In this document: one piece after another, positions 30,901 to 39,416 of the stretch
How positions within the stretch are numbered: position 1 is the stretch's first letter
How the letters are laid out: each line of letters opens with the position of its first letter
NCBI RefSeq assembly: GCF_004345615.1
Contig: NZ_SLWK01000001.1
Coordinates: 558,001-622,000 of the forward strand
Source of the DNA: Natronoflexus pectinivorans
GTDB taxonomy: Bacteria > Bacteroidota > Bacteroidia > Bacteroidales > Marinilabiliaceae
Direction of reading: 5' to 3'
Length of the DNA stretch: 64,000 nt
Notes under the pieces: model-generated
The model's database searches: none
The model's input: the letters and a program-made list of their open reading frames with translations, nothing else
What the model was told of the DNA's origin: nothing
Made by a program: the position numbers and the translations under genes

Positions 30901-31102
30901 TGATCGCTTTTTGAGGAATGTAAATTGGATGGAAGCAGCATCGCTATATTTTTCATTTAATAACCTTTACACATTTACGAATTATGATGGTATGGATCCG
31001 GAAGTTGGCTTTGGTCATGATGCTAATTGGGCATCGGGTGTAGACCTGGGGCTGTATCCATTGCCGAGAACCGTTATGGTTGGTGTAAACGTAACATTCT
31101 AA
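27911..31102 (+). CDS. SusC/RagA-type TonB-linked outer membrane transporter (third pair, probable beta-glucan)
   Basis: 1063 residues. The signal peptide (MKKTLGLLFLMMLTTMLAAQ) is followed by the carboxypeptidase-D-like domain (TVTGRVTSESTGEAIPGVS), DEVVVIGYGVQ, the plug (LYIVDGVAVGN, AAIYGSRAANGVILVTTKRG) and a barrel ending VGVNVTF. Large stretches such as TIRGLGTIGNSSPLY, FRADGSSNFAKGNRWGYFPS and WETSEQLNIG are shared with the first SusC, showing recent common ancestry. Downstream SusD, a small lipoprotein and GH16 suggest import of laminarin-type oligosaccharides. It has its own promoter. Confidence 0.94.
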   Translation: MKKTLGLLFLMMLTTMLAAQDVTVTGRVTSESTGEAIPGVSIMVVGTTIGTITDIDGNYSLSTQMGETLRFSFIGYNNEEVTVTSSTINVLMIDSWTDLDEVVVIGYGVQKRALVTGANVNVQGDRISELNTTTAMEALQGVAAGVSVTRNSGAPGAGTRVTIRGLGTIGNSSPLYIVDGVAVGNIDYLNASDIESIDVLKDAASAAIYGSRAANGVILVTTKRGVRGSQPRVTYEGYYGVQNIYKNLTPLNAQEYMFIMNEGRTNDGLAPYDWETRIRNNSYLNANFPDQLGSQLGDYVWNKLQNGWEGTNWIHEMSKDNAPVQSHAINITGASDDVTYSLGFSYFDQTGILGGDITDAGYRRITARMNTEMIIFKNDRHNVLTVGENFTYTNTENRSIATGNIYWNDLHNALVTNPLMPAYWDQSPHSQGFTPTLEGVALGQHNPLAVMYHRHNYNWGKGNNITGNVYAIIEPIESLRIRSSFGVNAWFGHSRSWAPTYRLATQYSNTNDAATQEMYQGVNYTWTNTVNYDFAIDDHRIGLLVGSEVLENKLNFNVGGSKAKTIFGLPQYAYLDNVVAESISDIGTWGRDWAAQGGGLLSYMARASYNYQERYMLDMTFRADGSSNFAKGNRWGYFPSVSAGWNFTEENFFDGLGFMDFGKLRASWGQNGNQSIPNFIYSSNIAYRPQGYYFGPDKLVSSPTAVPENVPNPDVTWETSEQLNIGLDGHFLNMRLALTFDWYKKTTKDWLVQAPIQGTAGAGAPFINGGDIENKGFEISLGWNDRIGEFRYGAMVSGAYNENEVTRLANAEGIITGPPHVLSQGTAYISRVEVGKPIGFFYGFQTDGILQNQDEVDAYVGPNGRPFFEDQRPGDVRFVDQNGDGVIDENDKVMLGNPNPDFELGIRLNAEYKGFFANTTLTGKFGMQVMQSYRSFADQFTQNYTTDIFSRWHGEGTSDRIPRLSSSSHRNTNYISDIYLHDADYLRINNLTVGYRFDRFLRNVNWMEAASLYFSFNNLYTFTNYDGMDPEVGFGHDANWASGVDLGLYPLPRTVMVGVNVTF

Positions 31103-31119
31103 TTCTAAACAAAAACAGT

Positions 31120-32850
31120 ATGAAAAGAATAGTATATATAATGGTTACTGCCGGTTTGATCTTATTCGCCGGAAGTTGTAGCGAGGACTTTCTGGATACT
31201 AAAAACTTGTACCAGAAAAACCTGGAAAACTTTTATCAGACTCCCCAGGACATAATTGAAGCTATGGGAGGTGTTTATAATGCACTATACGTTAATGGAG
31301 TGCATAGTGAGGAGCATGTAGCTGCCAATTTATTGAGTGACTATATGTTTGGTGGTGGTGGCCCAGATGACATTTCGGCAAAAAACGTAGCAAATTTCGT
31401 TGACCCAAATGAAGATACATACAGAGATTTGTGGATTGAGACTTACAATGGTGTATACCGTTCAAACGCCATCATAGAAGCCGCTTCTCAGGCCGATTAT
31501 TCACCATTTTTTGATACGGAGCAGGAAGCAATTGAATTTCGTAATTCTGCAGTAGGCGAAGCCTATTTTATGAGAGGTTTTATGATGTATAGAGCAGCTC
31601 GTTTTTTCGGCGGAATGCCACTAATCAATTCAACTGATACCCCACGAGATGTACCACGATCAAGTTTTACAGAAACATTCAGCCAGATTGCAGCAGATTT
31701 CAAAATGGCAGCAGAATTAATGCCGGCTATTTCAGCTGATCAAATTCCTCTGAGAGACTATGGACATGCAAACCGATGGGTTGCAAAAGCATATCTTGCA
31801 AGAACGTACTTGTTCTATACCGGATATATGACTAATATGGCAGGAAGTCCGACAGATGTAGTTCCTTTACCTGATGGTGGTACCCTAACCAGATCTGAAG
31901 TTGTTACCCATCTTGAAAACATTATGGCCAGCAGTGGATATGCTTTGGTATCCGACTTCAGAAATCTATGGCCATATTCACATGTAAACCAGAGTGCTGG
32001 TCAGGTGGTTTTACCATGGGCCGAGGACGAAGGGTTAAGTTGGGTTGGTCAGGATGGACACAATTCTGAAATAGGAACTGGAAATACTGAGGTGATGTTT
32101 GCTCTTCGCTATGCCTTTGGCAACTGGGATTGGGACAACGGACAGAAGTACAATAACAGAGTCCCATTGTTTTTTGGAATTCGTGGCAATTCTATGGTTC
32201 CTTTTGGTCAAGGTTGGGGATGGGGTACCGTTCATCCTGCATTCTTTAATAGTTGGGATGATGAGGATATCCGGAAGAAAGGCTCTATTCTTGAAGTAGG
32301 TGACGCAGCCCAGGCAACTGACGGTTATAGTTCCCCGGATAATGCTGATCATGAAACAGGATTGTTTAATAAGAAATATACAACACTCCAACATGATGGT
32401 GCTGATGGTGTTCAGGGGATGTTCTATTATGTTTATGGCTGGTCGCACGGAGATGGAATGCAATTGTGGGCTGCACAGGATTTTTATTATCTAAGGTATG
32501 CGGATGTTTTGCTGATGCATTCAGAACTAACAGAGACTGCCGATGGAATCAATGCTGTTCGCCAAAGAGCAGGATTAGATCCTGTAAGCTGGTCTATGGA
32601 GAATCTTAAAAGTGAACGCTTATATGAATTTGCATTTGAAGGTCTGCGTTGGTTTGATTTAGTTCGTTGGGGGGATGTTGAGAACTCTTCTAATAATTTC
32701 TACTCTGTTGTTGCTGAAGTAAGCAATGCTGGTGGAATTATTGTAAATCATAGTGTAACTTATCGTCCTGAAACGAAGGGATTATTGCCCATACCTGAAT
32801 CGGAAATCAGGCTTTCAAATGGTGTTTATGAACAAAACCCCGGGTGGTAA
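31120..32850 (+). CDS. SusD/RagB family glycan-binding lipoprotein (third pair)
   Basis: 576 residues when started at the ATG at 31120, which gives a proper lipoprotein signal (MKRIVYIMVTAGLILFAGSC, Cys20). An ATG at 31027 lies inside the upstream susC and is not used. SusD signatures: GEAYFMRGFMMYRAARFFGG, RYADVLLMHSEL, INAVRQRAGLDP and ERLYEFAFEGLRWFDLVRWG. Paralogous to the first SusD. The next gene starts 30 bases after its stop. Confidence 0.94.
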   Translation: MKRIVYIMVTAGLILFAGSCSEDFLDTKNLYQKNLENFYQTPQDIIEAMGGVYNALYVNGVHSEEHVAANLLSDYMFGGGGPDDISAKNVANFVDPNEDTYRDLWIETYNGVYRSNAIIEAASQADYSPFFDTEQEAIEFRNSAVGEAYFMRGFMMYRAARFFGGMPLINSTDTPRDVPRSSFTETFSQIAADFKMAAELMPAISADQIPLRDYGHANRWVAKAYLARTYLFYTGYMTNMAGSPTDVVPLPDGGTLTRSEVVTHLENIMASSGYALVSDFRNLWPYSHVNQSAGQVVLPWAEDEGLSWVGQDGHNSEIGTGNTEVMFALRYAFGNWDWDNGQKYNNRVPLFFGIRGNSMVPFGQGWGWGTVHPAFFNSWDDEDIRKKGSILEVGDAAQATDGYSSPDNADHETGLFNKKYTTLQHDGADGVQGMFYYVYGWSHGDGMQLWAAQDFYYLRYADVLLMHSELTETADGINAVRQRAGLDPVSWSMENLKSERLYEFAFEGLRWFDLVRWGDVENSSNNFYSVVAEVSNAGGIIVNHSVTYRPETKGLLPIPESEIRLSNGVYEQNPGW

Positions 32851-32880
32851 CTTTTAGTATAAATATTAAAACTATACAAA

Positions 32881-33699
32881 ATGAATAGAAAGAATATATA
32901 TTGGCTGTTTATAGGAGCACTAATGTTGGTCTTTTCAGCATGTGACCCTATTGAAGACCGGGATGTATTGAAAAACAGCTTTAATCCGGATGCAATTGAA
33001 CTGGAAGCAATTCAATCTACTCCCGGAGGGAATAAACTTACATTAAAAATGAATACTCCCGGAGTTACAGGATACTGGGATTATGTAATCGACAAAAAGT
33101 TCTCTGACAGAGTTGAAGTTATCTACCCGATACCTGGTTTAAATACTTTTACATTTCATGTTACAACTGCCTATATGACAGATGGCACACCTATGAATGT
33201 AGAGTATGTTTCCAAATCTATTGATGTACAAATAGATGTGTTGGATAATCCCCTCCCTGCAGCATATTATGCTTTAGTAGGCGATGATTTGGAAGGAAAA
33301 ACATGGGTTTTTGATGGCGGCCCTGAGCCGGAACAAGGGGGGTTATGGTGGTATATGGTATCTCCTACTAATCATGAAGAAGTATGGTGGAATGCCGGAG
33401 GTGAATGTTGTCCTCCTTCTGATGCCGCAGGAAGAATGATATTTGATCTTGATGGTGGTGCAAACTATACCTATTATTCAGGTCCGGATGCGGATCCTAT
33501 TACCGGAAGCACGTTTGCATTTAATAGTGACTTCACAACACTTCGCATCGTTGGTGATGCGAATATTTTAGGATCAGAGGGTAACCCTGGTAACAATCCT
33601 GTGTTTAATATCATTGAATTGAGTTCAGACAGAATGGTGTTGTTTGTACCAAATGCAGCTGGGGGCACAGGTTGGATTTGGGTTTTCCGTCCTGAATAG
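32881..33699 (+). CDS. Putative surface lipoprotein with PKD-like N-terminal and possible glycan-binding C-terminal domain
   Basis: 272 residues. The lipobox ends at Cys21 (VFSACDPIEDRD). Residues about 35-120 look like an Ig/PKD-like beta domain. The C-terminal part is rich in Trp, Gly and Asn (GGLWWYMVSPTNHEEVWWNAGGECC) and ends in beta strands (MVLFVPNAAGGTGWIWVF). Small lipoproteins of this kind sit between susD and GH16 in laminarin loci of marine Bacteroidota. The role as an accessory glycan-binding protein is inferred from position. Confidence 0.65.
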   Translation: MNRKNIYWLFIGALMLVFSACDPIEDRDVLKNSFNPDAIELEAIQSTPGGNKLTLKMNTPGVTGYWDYVIDKKFSDRVEVIYPIPGLNTFTFHVTTAYMTDGTPMNVEYVSKSIDVQIDVLDNPLPAAYYALVGDDLEGKTWVFDGGPEPEQGGLWWYMVSPTNHEEVWWNAGGECCPPSDAAGRMIFDLDGGANYTYYSGPDADPITGSTFAFNSDFTTLRIVGDANILGSEGNPGNNPVFNIIELSSDRMVLFVPNAAGGTGWIWVFRPE

Positions 33700-33731
33700 A
33701 TCCTGGTTTTTTAACTAAGTAAATCATTTTA

Positions 33732-33767
33732 AATATCCACCTCTTGCAAAAGCAAGAGGTGGATATT
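33732..33767 (+). terminator. Perfect 16-bp hairpin between the lipoprotein gene and GH16
   Basis: Arms AATATCCACCTCTTGC and its complement with an AAAA loop lie 32 bases after the stop and 29 before the GH16 start. No T run follows the stem, so it may be a partial terminator or stability element that sets GH16 expression below that of the upstream genes. Confidence 0.6.
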
Positions 33768-33796
33768 AGTTACTTATAAACTCTCTTGTTTATTGT

Positions 33797-34624
33797 ATGG
33801 GAAAATATCACTCTGTGCTTAGGTTTGGAATTACTTTATTGTTCTTCGTAATATTCTTAAAATTTGGGTGTACTTTCATCAGATCTTCATCCGACTGGCA
33901 ATTGGTTTGGAGTGATGAGTTCAATTACCATGGTTTGCCAAATCCATTAAAATGGAACTATGACACTATAGGGAATTCCTATGGATGGGGAAATAAGGAA
34001 CTTCAATATTATACCTATGCAGTGCCAGAGAACGCATGGGTGGAGGGAGGCTTTTTGCATATTAGAGCTCAAAAGGAACGGATACATGGTTTTGATTACA
34101 CCTCAGCTCGTTTAACAACTCGTCATAAGGGAGATTGGAAATACGGACGTGTTGAAGTTCGCGCAAAACTACCAGGTGGCATTGGAATATGGCCTGCAAT
34201 CTGGATGTTGCCAACAGACGGAGAATACGGAAGATGGCCAAAAAGTGGTGAAATTGATATTGTTGAGCATGTCGGATTTATACCCGATTCTGTTTTTGTT
34301 ACTGTTCATACAGAGATGTTCAATCACATGATCAACACACAAAAAGGCACTTCTGTTTTTCTACCCCAAAGCGGGCATGAGTTTCACGTATATGCAATTG
34401 AGTGGTGTTCAGAAAAAATTGACTTTTTTATTGATGATGTTTTAGTTTATACTTTTAATAACAGCAGCGAAGGTGCTGCTGAGTGGCCCTTTGATCAAAA
34501 ATTTCATTTGTTACTGAATGTAGCAGTCGGAGGAAACTGGGGAGGGCAACAAGGTGTTGATGACTCCATTTTCCCGGCAACCATGTTGATTGATTATGTC
34601 AGGGTTTATCGTTCTCGTAATTAA
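33797..34624 (+). CDS. GH16 family beta-glucanase lipoprotein (probable laminarinase)
   Basis: Hydrolyses beta-1,3 (or mixed beta-1,3/1,4) glucan. 275 residues. A hydrophobic N-terminus leads to Cys25 (FLKFGC), a likely lipobox. The catalytic motif ExDxxE is GEIDIVEHVG with Glu152 (nucleophile), Asp154 and Glu157 (acid/base). Upstream WNYDTIGNSYGWGNKELQYYT and downstream HVYAIEW and LLLNVAVGGNWGG are typical of the laminarinase-like subgroup. Last gene of the third block, convergent with the MscS gene 32 bases away. Confidence 0.9.
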   Translation: MGKYHSVLRFGITLLFFVIFLKFGCTFIRSSSDWQLVWSDEFNYHGLPNPLKWNYDTIGNSYGWGNKELQYYTYAVPENAWVEGGFLHIRAQKERIHGFDYTSARLTTRHKGDWKYGRVEVRAKLPGGIGIWPAIWMLPTDGEYGRWPKSGEIDIVEHVGFIPDSVFVTVHTEMFNHMINTQKGTSVFLPQSGHEFHVYAIEWCSEKIDFFIDDVLVYTFNNSSEGAAEWPFDQKFHLLLNVAVGGNWGGQQGVDDSIFPATMLIDYVRVYRSRN

Positions 34625-34656
34625 AATTCTACTTCATAGTTATTTCAGTTAATGAA

Positions 34657-35574
34657 TTAATTCTGCTGCTTAATATTTAAGTTTAAGGGCTTTATCTCCT
34701 CTCCCCAATAAATGGTGGTATGTGGGAATGGTATTTCGATATTATTGAGATCAAACGCTTTTTTGAGGCGCTTACGATATTCTCTTCCTATTCCCCATTG
34801 TTGGCCTGGCTTTGTCTTTATTCTTGCACGGATCACCAGCGCACTATCGCCAAACTCATTGAGACCTGATACTTCCATGGGCTCTATGATATGCATATTA
34901 AAAGCCTCATCGTTATACAATTCATCCCCAACCTCTTTCATCACTCCCATCACATTTTCAACATCTTCTTTGTATGCTACGCCTATATCGAACGTCATGG
35001 CAGACCACTCTTTGGTCATATTGGAGATGCTGTTAATTTTACCGTTTTGAAAAATATGAACCACTCCGCTTACATCCCGGAGCGTAATGGTGCGGAGTTC
35101 TAATCTTTCGACCAATCCCCCGGTGCCATTTATAATGGCTACATCACCTCTTCGTATTTGATTATCCAGCAACATGAAAAACCCGGCAATGTAATCCCTC
35201 ACCAGCTCTTGTGCACCAAAACCAATTGCCAGACCTAAAATACCGGCACTGGCTAAAATGGGGCCTATGTTTACACCAAAAGAACTCAGAAGCATCATTA
35301 TAACAACCGTATAAAGCGCGATCTTTAAAAAGGCATGAATAATGGATGTGAGAGTCGTGATTCTTTTGTGTGCCTCAACCGTATCAACGTGTTCATCTTC
35401 TTCGGCACGCTTGTAAAGGATTTTTCTAAATTGAGCCTTTGAAAATCTAAGGATTTTCAAAAATATCACAAACGCAAACAATATAATTACTATTCCCGGT
35501 AATTCAGAAATGATCCAACCGGTAAGGCCGTTGATGGTTTGTCGCCAGAATTCAGTAGAGAAATAATCTGTCAT
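34657..35574 (-). CDS. Small-conductance mechanosensitive channel (MscS family)
   Basis: Inner membrane channel that opens on membrane tension to release solutes in hypo-osmotic shock. 305 residues with three hydrophobic helices (about 24-44, 78-100 and 104-130). The pore helix is the Gly/Ala-rich segment ASAGILGLAIGFGAQ, followed by the beta domain (DVAIINGTGGLVERLELRTITLRD) and the C-terminal alpha/beta domain. It starts 18 bases after fumC and probably shares its transcript. Confidence 0.93.
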   Translation of the reverse strand: MTDYFSTEFWRQTINGLTGWIISELPGIVIILFAFVIFLKILRFSKAQFRKILYKRAEEDEHVDTVEAHKRITTLTSIIHAFLKIALYTVVIMMLLSSFGVNIGPILASAGILGLAIGFGAQELVRDYIAGFFMLLDNQIRRGDVAIINGTGGLVERLELRTITLRDVSGVVHIFQNGKINSISNMTKEWSAMTFDIGVAYKEDVENVMGVMKEVGDELYNDEAFNMHIIEPMEVSGLNEFGDSALVIRARIKTKPGQQWGIGREYRKRLKKAFDLNNIEIPFPHTTIYWGEEIKPLNLNIKQQN

Positions 35575-35592
35575 AAATATTAAGGTTTAAGT

Positions 35593-36984
35593 TTATTTTC
35601 CGGTCATTTTTGAGGGGTCTACCCACATATCAAATTCATCTTGTGTGAGATAACCCAATGCTAAAGCGGCTTCTTTCAATGTTGTATTCTCCGTATGTGC
35701 TTTTTTGGCAATTTCAGCCGCTTTATAATATCCTATATGCGGATTAAGTGCTGTTACCAACATCAAAGAGTTGTTCAGATGCATTTTTATTCTTTCGTGA
35801 TTGGGCTTAATCCCGATTGCACAGTTGCTGTTGAACGAAACACAGGCATCTCCTAAAAGTTGAGCCGATTGTAGAAAATTATAGATGATAACTGGCTTAA
35901 ATACATTTAATTGCAGATATCCGCTTGATCCCGCTATGGTAATGGTAACATCGTTGCCCATTACCTGGGTGCAAACCATCGACAGGGCTTCCGCCTGAGT
36001 AGGATTAACCTTCCCTGGCATGATGGATGATCCGGGTTCGTTCTCAGGAATCAGTATTTCACCTAGACCCGACCTTGGACCCGAAGCCAGTAATCTTATA
36101 TCATTCGCAATTTTCATAAGGCTTACTGAAATCTGTTTCAGTGCTCCATGGCTTTCGACTATGGCATCCTTTGAGGCAAGAGCTTCAAATTTGTTTGGAG
36201 ATGATATGAATTTGAACCCGGTAAACTCTGAAATAAGCTCGGCAACCAGTTCATCGTACCCTGTTGGTGCATTCAGGCCAGTGCCAACAGCAGTACCTCC
36301 CAGTGCAAGTTCAGAAAGGTGTTCTAGCGTGCGCTCCAGCGAATTAATTCCATATTTCAGTTGAGCTGCAAATGCCGAAAACTCCTGCCCCAGCGTCAAT
36401 GGTGTTGCATCCATTAGATGGGTACGGCCTGTTTTAACCACATCATCTAGCTCTGCAGCTTTCATCTCAAGAGTATTCTGCAAAAGTTTAATGCCCGGTA
36501 TTGTGACCTCATTCAGAATTTTTACAGCAGCTATATGCATTGCTGTCGGGAAAGTATCATTGGAGGATTGAGACTTGTTTACATCATCGTTGGAATGTAT
36601 AATGTTGTTGGCTCCTACCGGATTGCTTCCCCTGATTTGTTCTACCCGGTTTGAAATGACTTCATTGCAGTTCATGTTGGTTTGAGTGCCACTTCCTGTT
36701 TGCCAAACGACCAGTGGAAACTGGTCGTTTAACTTTCCGCTGATGATCTCATCACAAACTGTGGAGATCAACACCTTCTTCTCTTCAGGAAGTAAACCCA
36801 ATTTGCAATTTGCATACGCCGCTGCTTTTTTAAGATACCCAAAAGCCTTTATTACCTCAATGGGCATTGAAGCCGGTGAGCCTATAGGAAAGTTCATTAT
36901 AGAGCGTTGCGTTTGGGCACCCCATAGTTTTTCTATGGGAACTTTCACTTCTCCCATGGTATCCCTTTCTATTCGAAATGCCAT
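35593..36984 (-). CDS. fumC: Fumarate hydratase, class II
   Basis: Interconverts fumarate and malate in the TCA cycle without an iron-sulfur cluster. 463 residues. The fumarase/aspartase signature [10 protein letters not shown] is at 318-327. [15 protein letters not shown] (96-110), [13 protein letters not shown] (138-150) and [10 protein letters not shown] (186-195) are the other active-site segments. The catalytic His is in the GRTHLMDA loop. Spacing and direction suggest an operon with mscS. Confidence 0.96.
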   Translation of the reverse strand: MAFRIERDTMGEVKVPIEKLWGAQTQRSIMNFPIGSPASMPIEVIKAFGYLKKAAAYANCKLGLLPEEKKVLISTVCDEIISGKLNDQFPLVVWQTGSGTQTNMNCNEVISNRVEQIRGSNPVGANNIIHSNDDVNKSQSSNDTFPTAMHIAAVKILNEVTIPGIKLLQNTLEMKAAELDDVVKTGRTHLMDATPLTLGQEFSAFAAQLKYGINSLERTLEHLSELALGGTAVGTGLNAPTGYDELVAELISEFTGFKFISSPNKFEALASKDAIVESHGALKQISVSLMKIANDIRLLASGPRSGLGEILIPENEPGSSIMPGKVNPTQAEALSMVCTQVMGNDVTITIAGSSGYLQLNVFKPVIIYNFLQSAQLLGDACVSFNSNCAIGIKPNHERIKMHLNNSLMLVTALNPHIGYYKAAEIAKKAHTENTTLKEAALALGYLTQDEFDMWVDPSKMTGK

Positions 36985-37156
36985 CTTATTTAAATTACGG
37001 AAGTTTTACACATGAATTATGGCTGCATATGTGCCACAGTGTAATTATGTAGCCACACGGCGATGTGTTTCTTGATGTAAATTATCAATATATTTGTGAT
37101 ATAATTTTACTGTTGGTACTGCATAACATAGTTGACCAACTGTATTATCTGGCTTC

Positions 37157-37573
37157 TTAATCAACAATTCGCACTTCGGTGATTACCGGAATCACTTGCT
37201 TATAAAGTGCAGATACACCACAATACTTCTCTTCAGATAGTTGTACGGCTCTTTCAAGTTTCTCAACCGGTAGATCTTTCCCTTTAAATTCATAAATCAC
37301 CTTCATGGATTGATATGTTTTGGGATGATCTTCGGAAAGATCTCCTTCAACTTTAATCTCCAATCCTTCGATATCAACTCTCATTTTTTTCATCATCGAA
37401 ACAACATCCATCCCGGTACATCCGGCTAATGCCAAAAGCATTAGCGGTTTTGGGCGTATGCCTTTATCTTCTCCTCCCACTTCTTTGGCTGCATCCAAAA
37501 CAATTTTATGTCCAAACATTTCGCTTTCGAAGGCCATGTTGCCCTGCCATTTGATTTTTACCTCGTTCATCAT
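37157..37573 (-). CDS. OsmC/Ohr family thiol-dependent peroxidase-like protein
   Basis: 138 residues. OsmC-like proteins reduce organic peroxides with two active-site cysteines; here these are Cys52 in ALAGCTGMDVVSM and Cys118 in EEKYCGVSALY. The fold's basic start (IKWQGNMAFESEM) and the long central helix are evident. It is divergent from a Crp/Fnr-type regulator, which may control it. The subgroup looks like the general OsmC (YhfA-like) type rather than Ohr. Confidence 0.88.
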   Translation of the reverse strand: MMNEVKIKWQGNMAFESEMFGHKIVLDAAKEVGGEDKGIRPKPLMLLALAGCTGMDVVSMMKKMRVDIEGLEIKVEGDLSEDHPKTYQSMKVIYEFKGKDLPVEKLERAVQLSEEKYCGVSALYKQVIPVITEVRIVD

Positions 37574-37607
37574 ATATCTATATATTTAATTTATTTGTTG
37601 TATGATG

Positions 37608-37634
37608 CAAATTTAATCTTTCTTTTTATCTTTG
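37608..37634. promoter_or_regulatory. Divergent -7 boxes between the OsmC gene and the Crp/Fnr gene
   Basis: TAAATTTG on the minus strand (37615 to 37608) faces the OsmC gene 35 bases away. TATCTTTG on the plus strand (37627-37634) faces the regulator gene. Both match TAnnTTTG, but neither has a -33 TTG at ideal spacing. The two boxes are only 11 bases apart, so the promoters should interfere or be co-regulated. Confidence 0.45.
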
Positions 37635-37879
37635 TTGCATACAAAGTTATAAACATTTGGTTCGATGATTTTGTTGAATAAGTCATACACAACAGCAAAT
37701 ATGTTCTAACTTTTTTCATAAACGGAGTAAAACTCCGTTTTTAAATAATCGTTTTTGCCGGGTTTATTTTATGCTCGTTGCTGACTTATCATGCCATATC
37801 TTTATAATCTTATGCCTGCATGGAAGAATAGTCGGATAAGGTTAAGTGGAACTATTTATTAAGCAATTTAATTCAATCT

Positions 37880-38590
37880 TTGATGAAACGCGAACATCAA
37901 GTTAAGGAATTTGAACGACCAGATCTAAAAAAATATGAGATTTTTAATGGTCTGAGTGAAGAACAAGTTCAGGAAGCTATAACAAGTATGCAATGCTCAG
38001 CCTATAAGCGCGGAGCAATTGTTTACAACGAAGGTAACAGGATAAATGGAAGTTACATCGTAAACAGCGGAATATTAAAAATCTACAAAACGGGTTTCGA
38101 TGGCAAAGAACAGATCATCAGGTTTGCCCGTTCAGGAGATTTAATTGCTTTTCGGTCGGTAATCAGTGATGAACTGGCATGTACAACTGCAGAAGTGATT
38201 CAGGATGCTACTTTATGTTATATACCGGGAGAAACTCTAACCGGTTTGATTAAGGTCAATCCGGAGTTTGCCATGGATTTGATGAAGTTGACTTGCCGCG
38301 AGTTGGGAGAAGCCAACAAGTACCTTACTGATATTGCACAAAAAACAGTAAGAGAGCGACTTGCAGAGGTTCTTCTTTTGTTGATGGATACCTTTGAGCT
38401 TGACGATGATTATACCCTCCAGATATCATTGACCCGTGAGGAACTTGCCAATATGGTTGGAACAGCAACAGAATCTGTGATTCGTTTGTTGTCTGAGTTC
38501 AAGGCAGATAAACTCATTGAGATACAAGGCAGAAGAATTAAGCTGTTGGACATCCCCAAACTCATTAAGATTGGGAATGTCTATGTTTAA
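37880..38590 (+). CDS. Crp/Fnr family transcriptional regulator
   Basis: 236 residues. An N-terminal cyclic-nucleotide-binding-type beta barrel (about 20-140: RGAIVYNEGNRINGSYIVNSGILKIYK) is followed by the dimer helix and a winged helix-turn-helix (SLTREELANMVGTATESVIRLLSEFKADKLI). No Fnr-type N-terminal Cys cluster is seen, so oxygen sensing through an iron-sulfur cluster is unlikely. The effector is unknown. It has a 245-base leader and ends 3 bases from the convergent larC. Confidence 0.93.
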   Translation: MMKREHQVKEFERPDLKKYEIFNGLSEEQVQEAITSMQCSAYKRGAIVYNEGNRINGSYIVNSGILKIYKTGFDGKEQIIRFARSGDLIAFRSVISDELACTTAEVIQDATLCYIPGETLTGLIKVNPEFAMDLMKLTCRELGEANKYLTDIAQKTVRERLAEVLLLLMDTFELDDDYTLQISLTREELANMVGTATESVIRLLSEFKADKLIEIQGRRIKLLDIPKLIKIGNVYV

Positions 38591-38593
38591 GCT

Positions 38594-39403
38594 TTAGAAC
38601 AACATGATTTCCAGAGGAGGAATAGGTAAATCTTTAGTTCCTCTTGAACTTCCTTTGTAAAGGGGTGGTTTATTTGGAAGTGGATCAACTTTGACGGCAT
38701 CTAATGCTGTTAACAATGCTGCTCCCGTTGGAGTGAATAATTCAATCTCAATAGGCCCTGCTGTTACCGGCATCTGGTTAGTTTCAATCATAACGATTGT
38801 GGCAGGTGCAGGTACTTTTAATGTCCCATGCGAAAAACTGACTGACCCTCCACCATATGCCACAGGTGCAGCGAGACTCGCGTGAACAGGAGCTTTTAGC
38901 AACTGCAATCCGGTAACAGCACCCATGATGTCAATTAAAATATCCTGAGCTTCATGCAACCAGGCTTCCGGTTCATGGTTTTCTTGATGATGATGATGTC
39001 CATTTTCATGATCGTGAGAATGCTCATGATGATGGTGGAAATGGTGATGATCCATATCAAAGTCATGCGTTTCGTGGGCAATTTTTTCCGCCTGAATCAG
39101 CGCCTTAAGTGCTTTAAATCCAAACTCCCTATATGGTTGTTCAATCTTGAAATCTTCGAACAGATGTTCTAAAAGATGTAACGCTTTATGTGATGATAAA
39201 TGACCATGATGATGCTCTACTTCTATCAGCATTCGTGAACTGCCATCTGCTGTAAGCAGATGGCATACTGCGGCTTTCCCTATTTTTTCTGCTGCTGCCT
39301 TCATGTATGAGGTGACGGTTTTTTCATCGGCACCGGCACTTATGAGTGCTGCTGAAAACATATCACCGGCAAACCCTCCTGAGGCATTAATAAATAACTG
39401 CAT
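38594..39403 (-). CDS. larC: Nickel-pincer cofactor biosynthesis protein LarC, LarC1 part only
   Basis: LarC inserts nickel in the synthesis of the nickel-pincer nucleotide cofactor used by LarA-type racemases and epimerases. The family start MQLFINASGGFAGDMFSAALISAG and PTGAALLTAL are clear. A His-rich insert (DMDHHHFHHHHEHSHDHENG) fits nickel handling. The protein stops at GTKDLPIPPLEIMLF (269 residues), where full-length LarC would continue into the LarC2 domain. Continuing past the stop leads straight into the 3' end of the regulator gene, and no larC2 is seen nearby. It starts 13 bases after larB. Confidence 0.88.
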   Translation of the reverse strand: MQLFINASGGFAGDMFSAALISAGADEKTVTSYMKAAAEKIGKAAVCHLLTADGSSRMLIEVEHHHGHLSSHKALHLLEHLFEDFKIEQPYREFGFKALKALIQAEKIAHETHDFDMDHHHFHHHHEHSHDHENGHHHHQENHEPEAWLHEAQDILIDIMGAVTGLQLLKAPVHASLAAPVAYGGGSVSFSHGTLKVPAPATIVMIETNQMPVTAGPIEIELFTPTGAALLTALDAVKVDPLPNKPPLYKGSSRGTKDLPIPPLEIMLF

Positions 39404-39416
39404 AATAAGTATTATT

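Noticed and set aside
32035-32463. A 142-codon open frame on the minus strand inside the third susD
   Set aside because: It overlaps a clearly conserved SusD on the other strand and its translation has no recognisable domain; a coding shadow.
38954-39172. Met-rich open frame opposite the His-rich part of larC
   Set aside because: It is produced by reading the CAT/CAC-rich histidine codons in antisense (ATG/GTG); no independent evidence.
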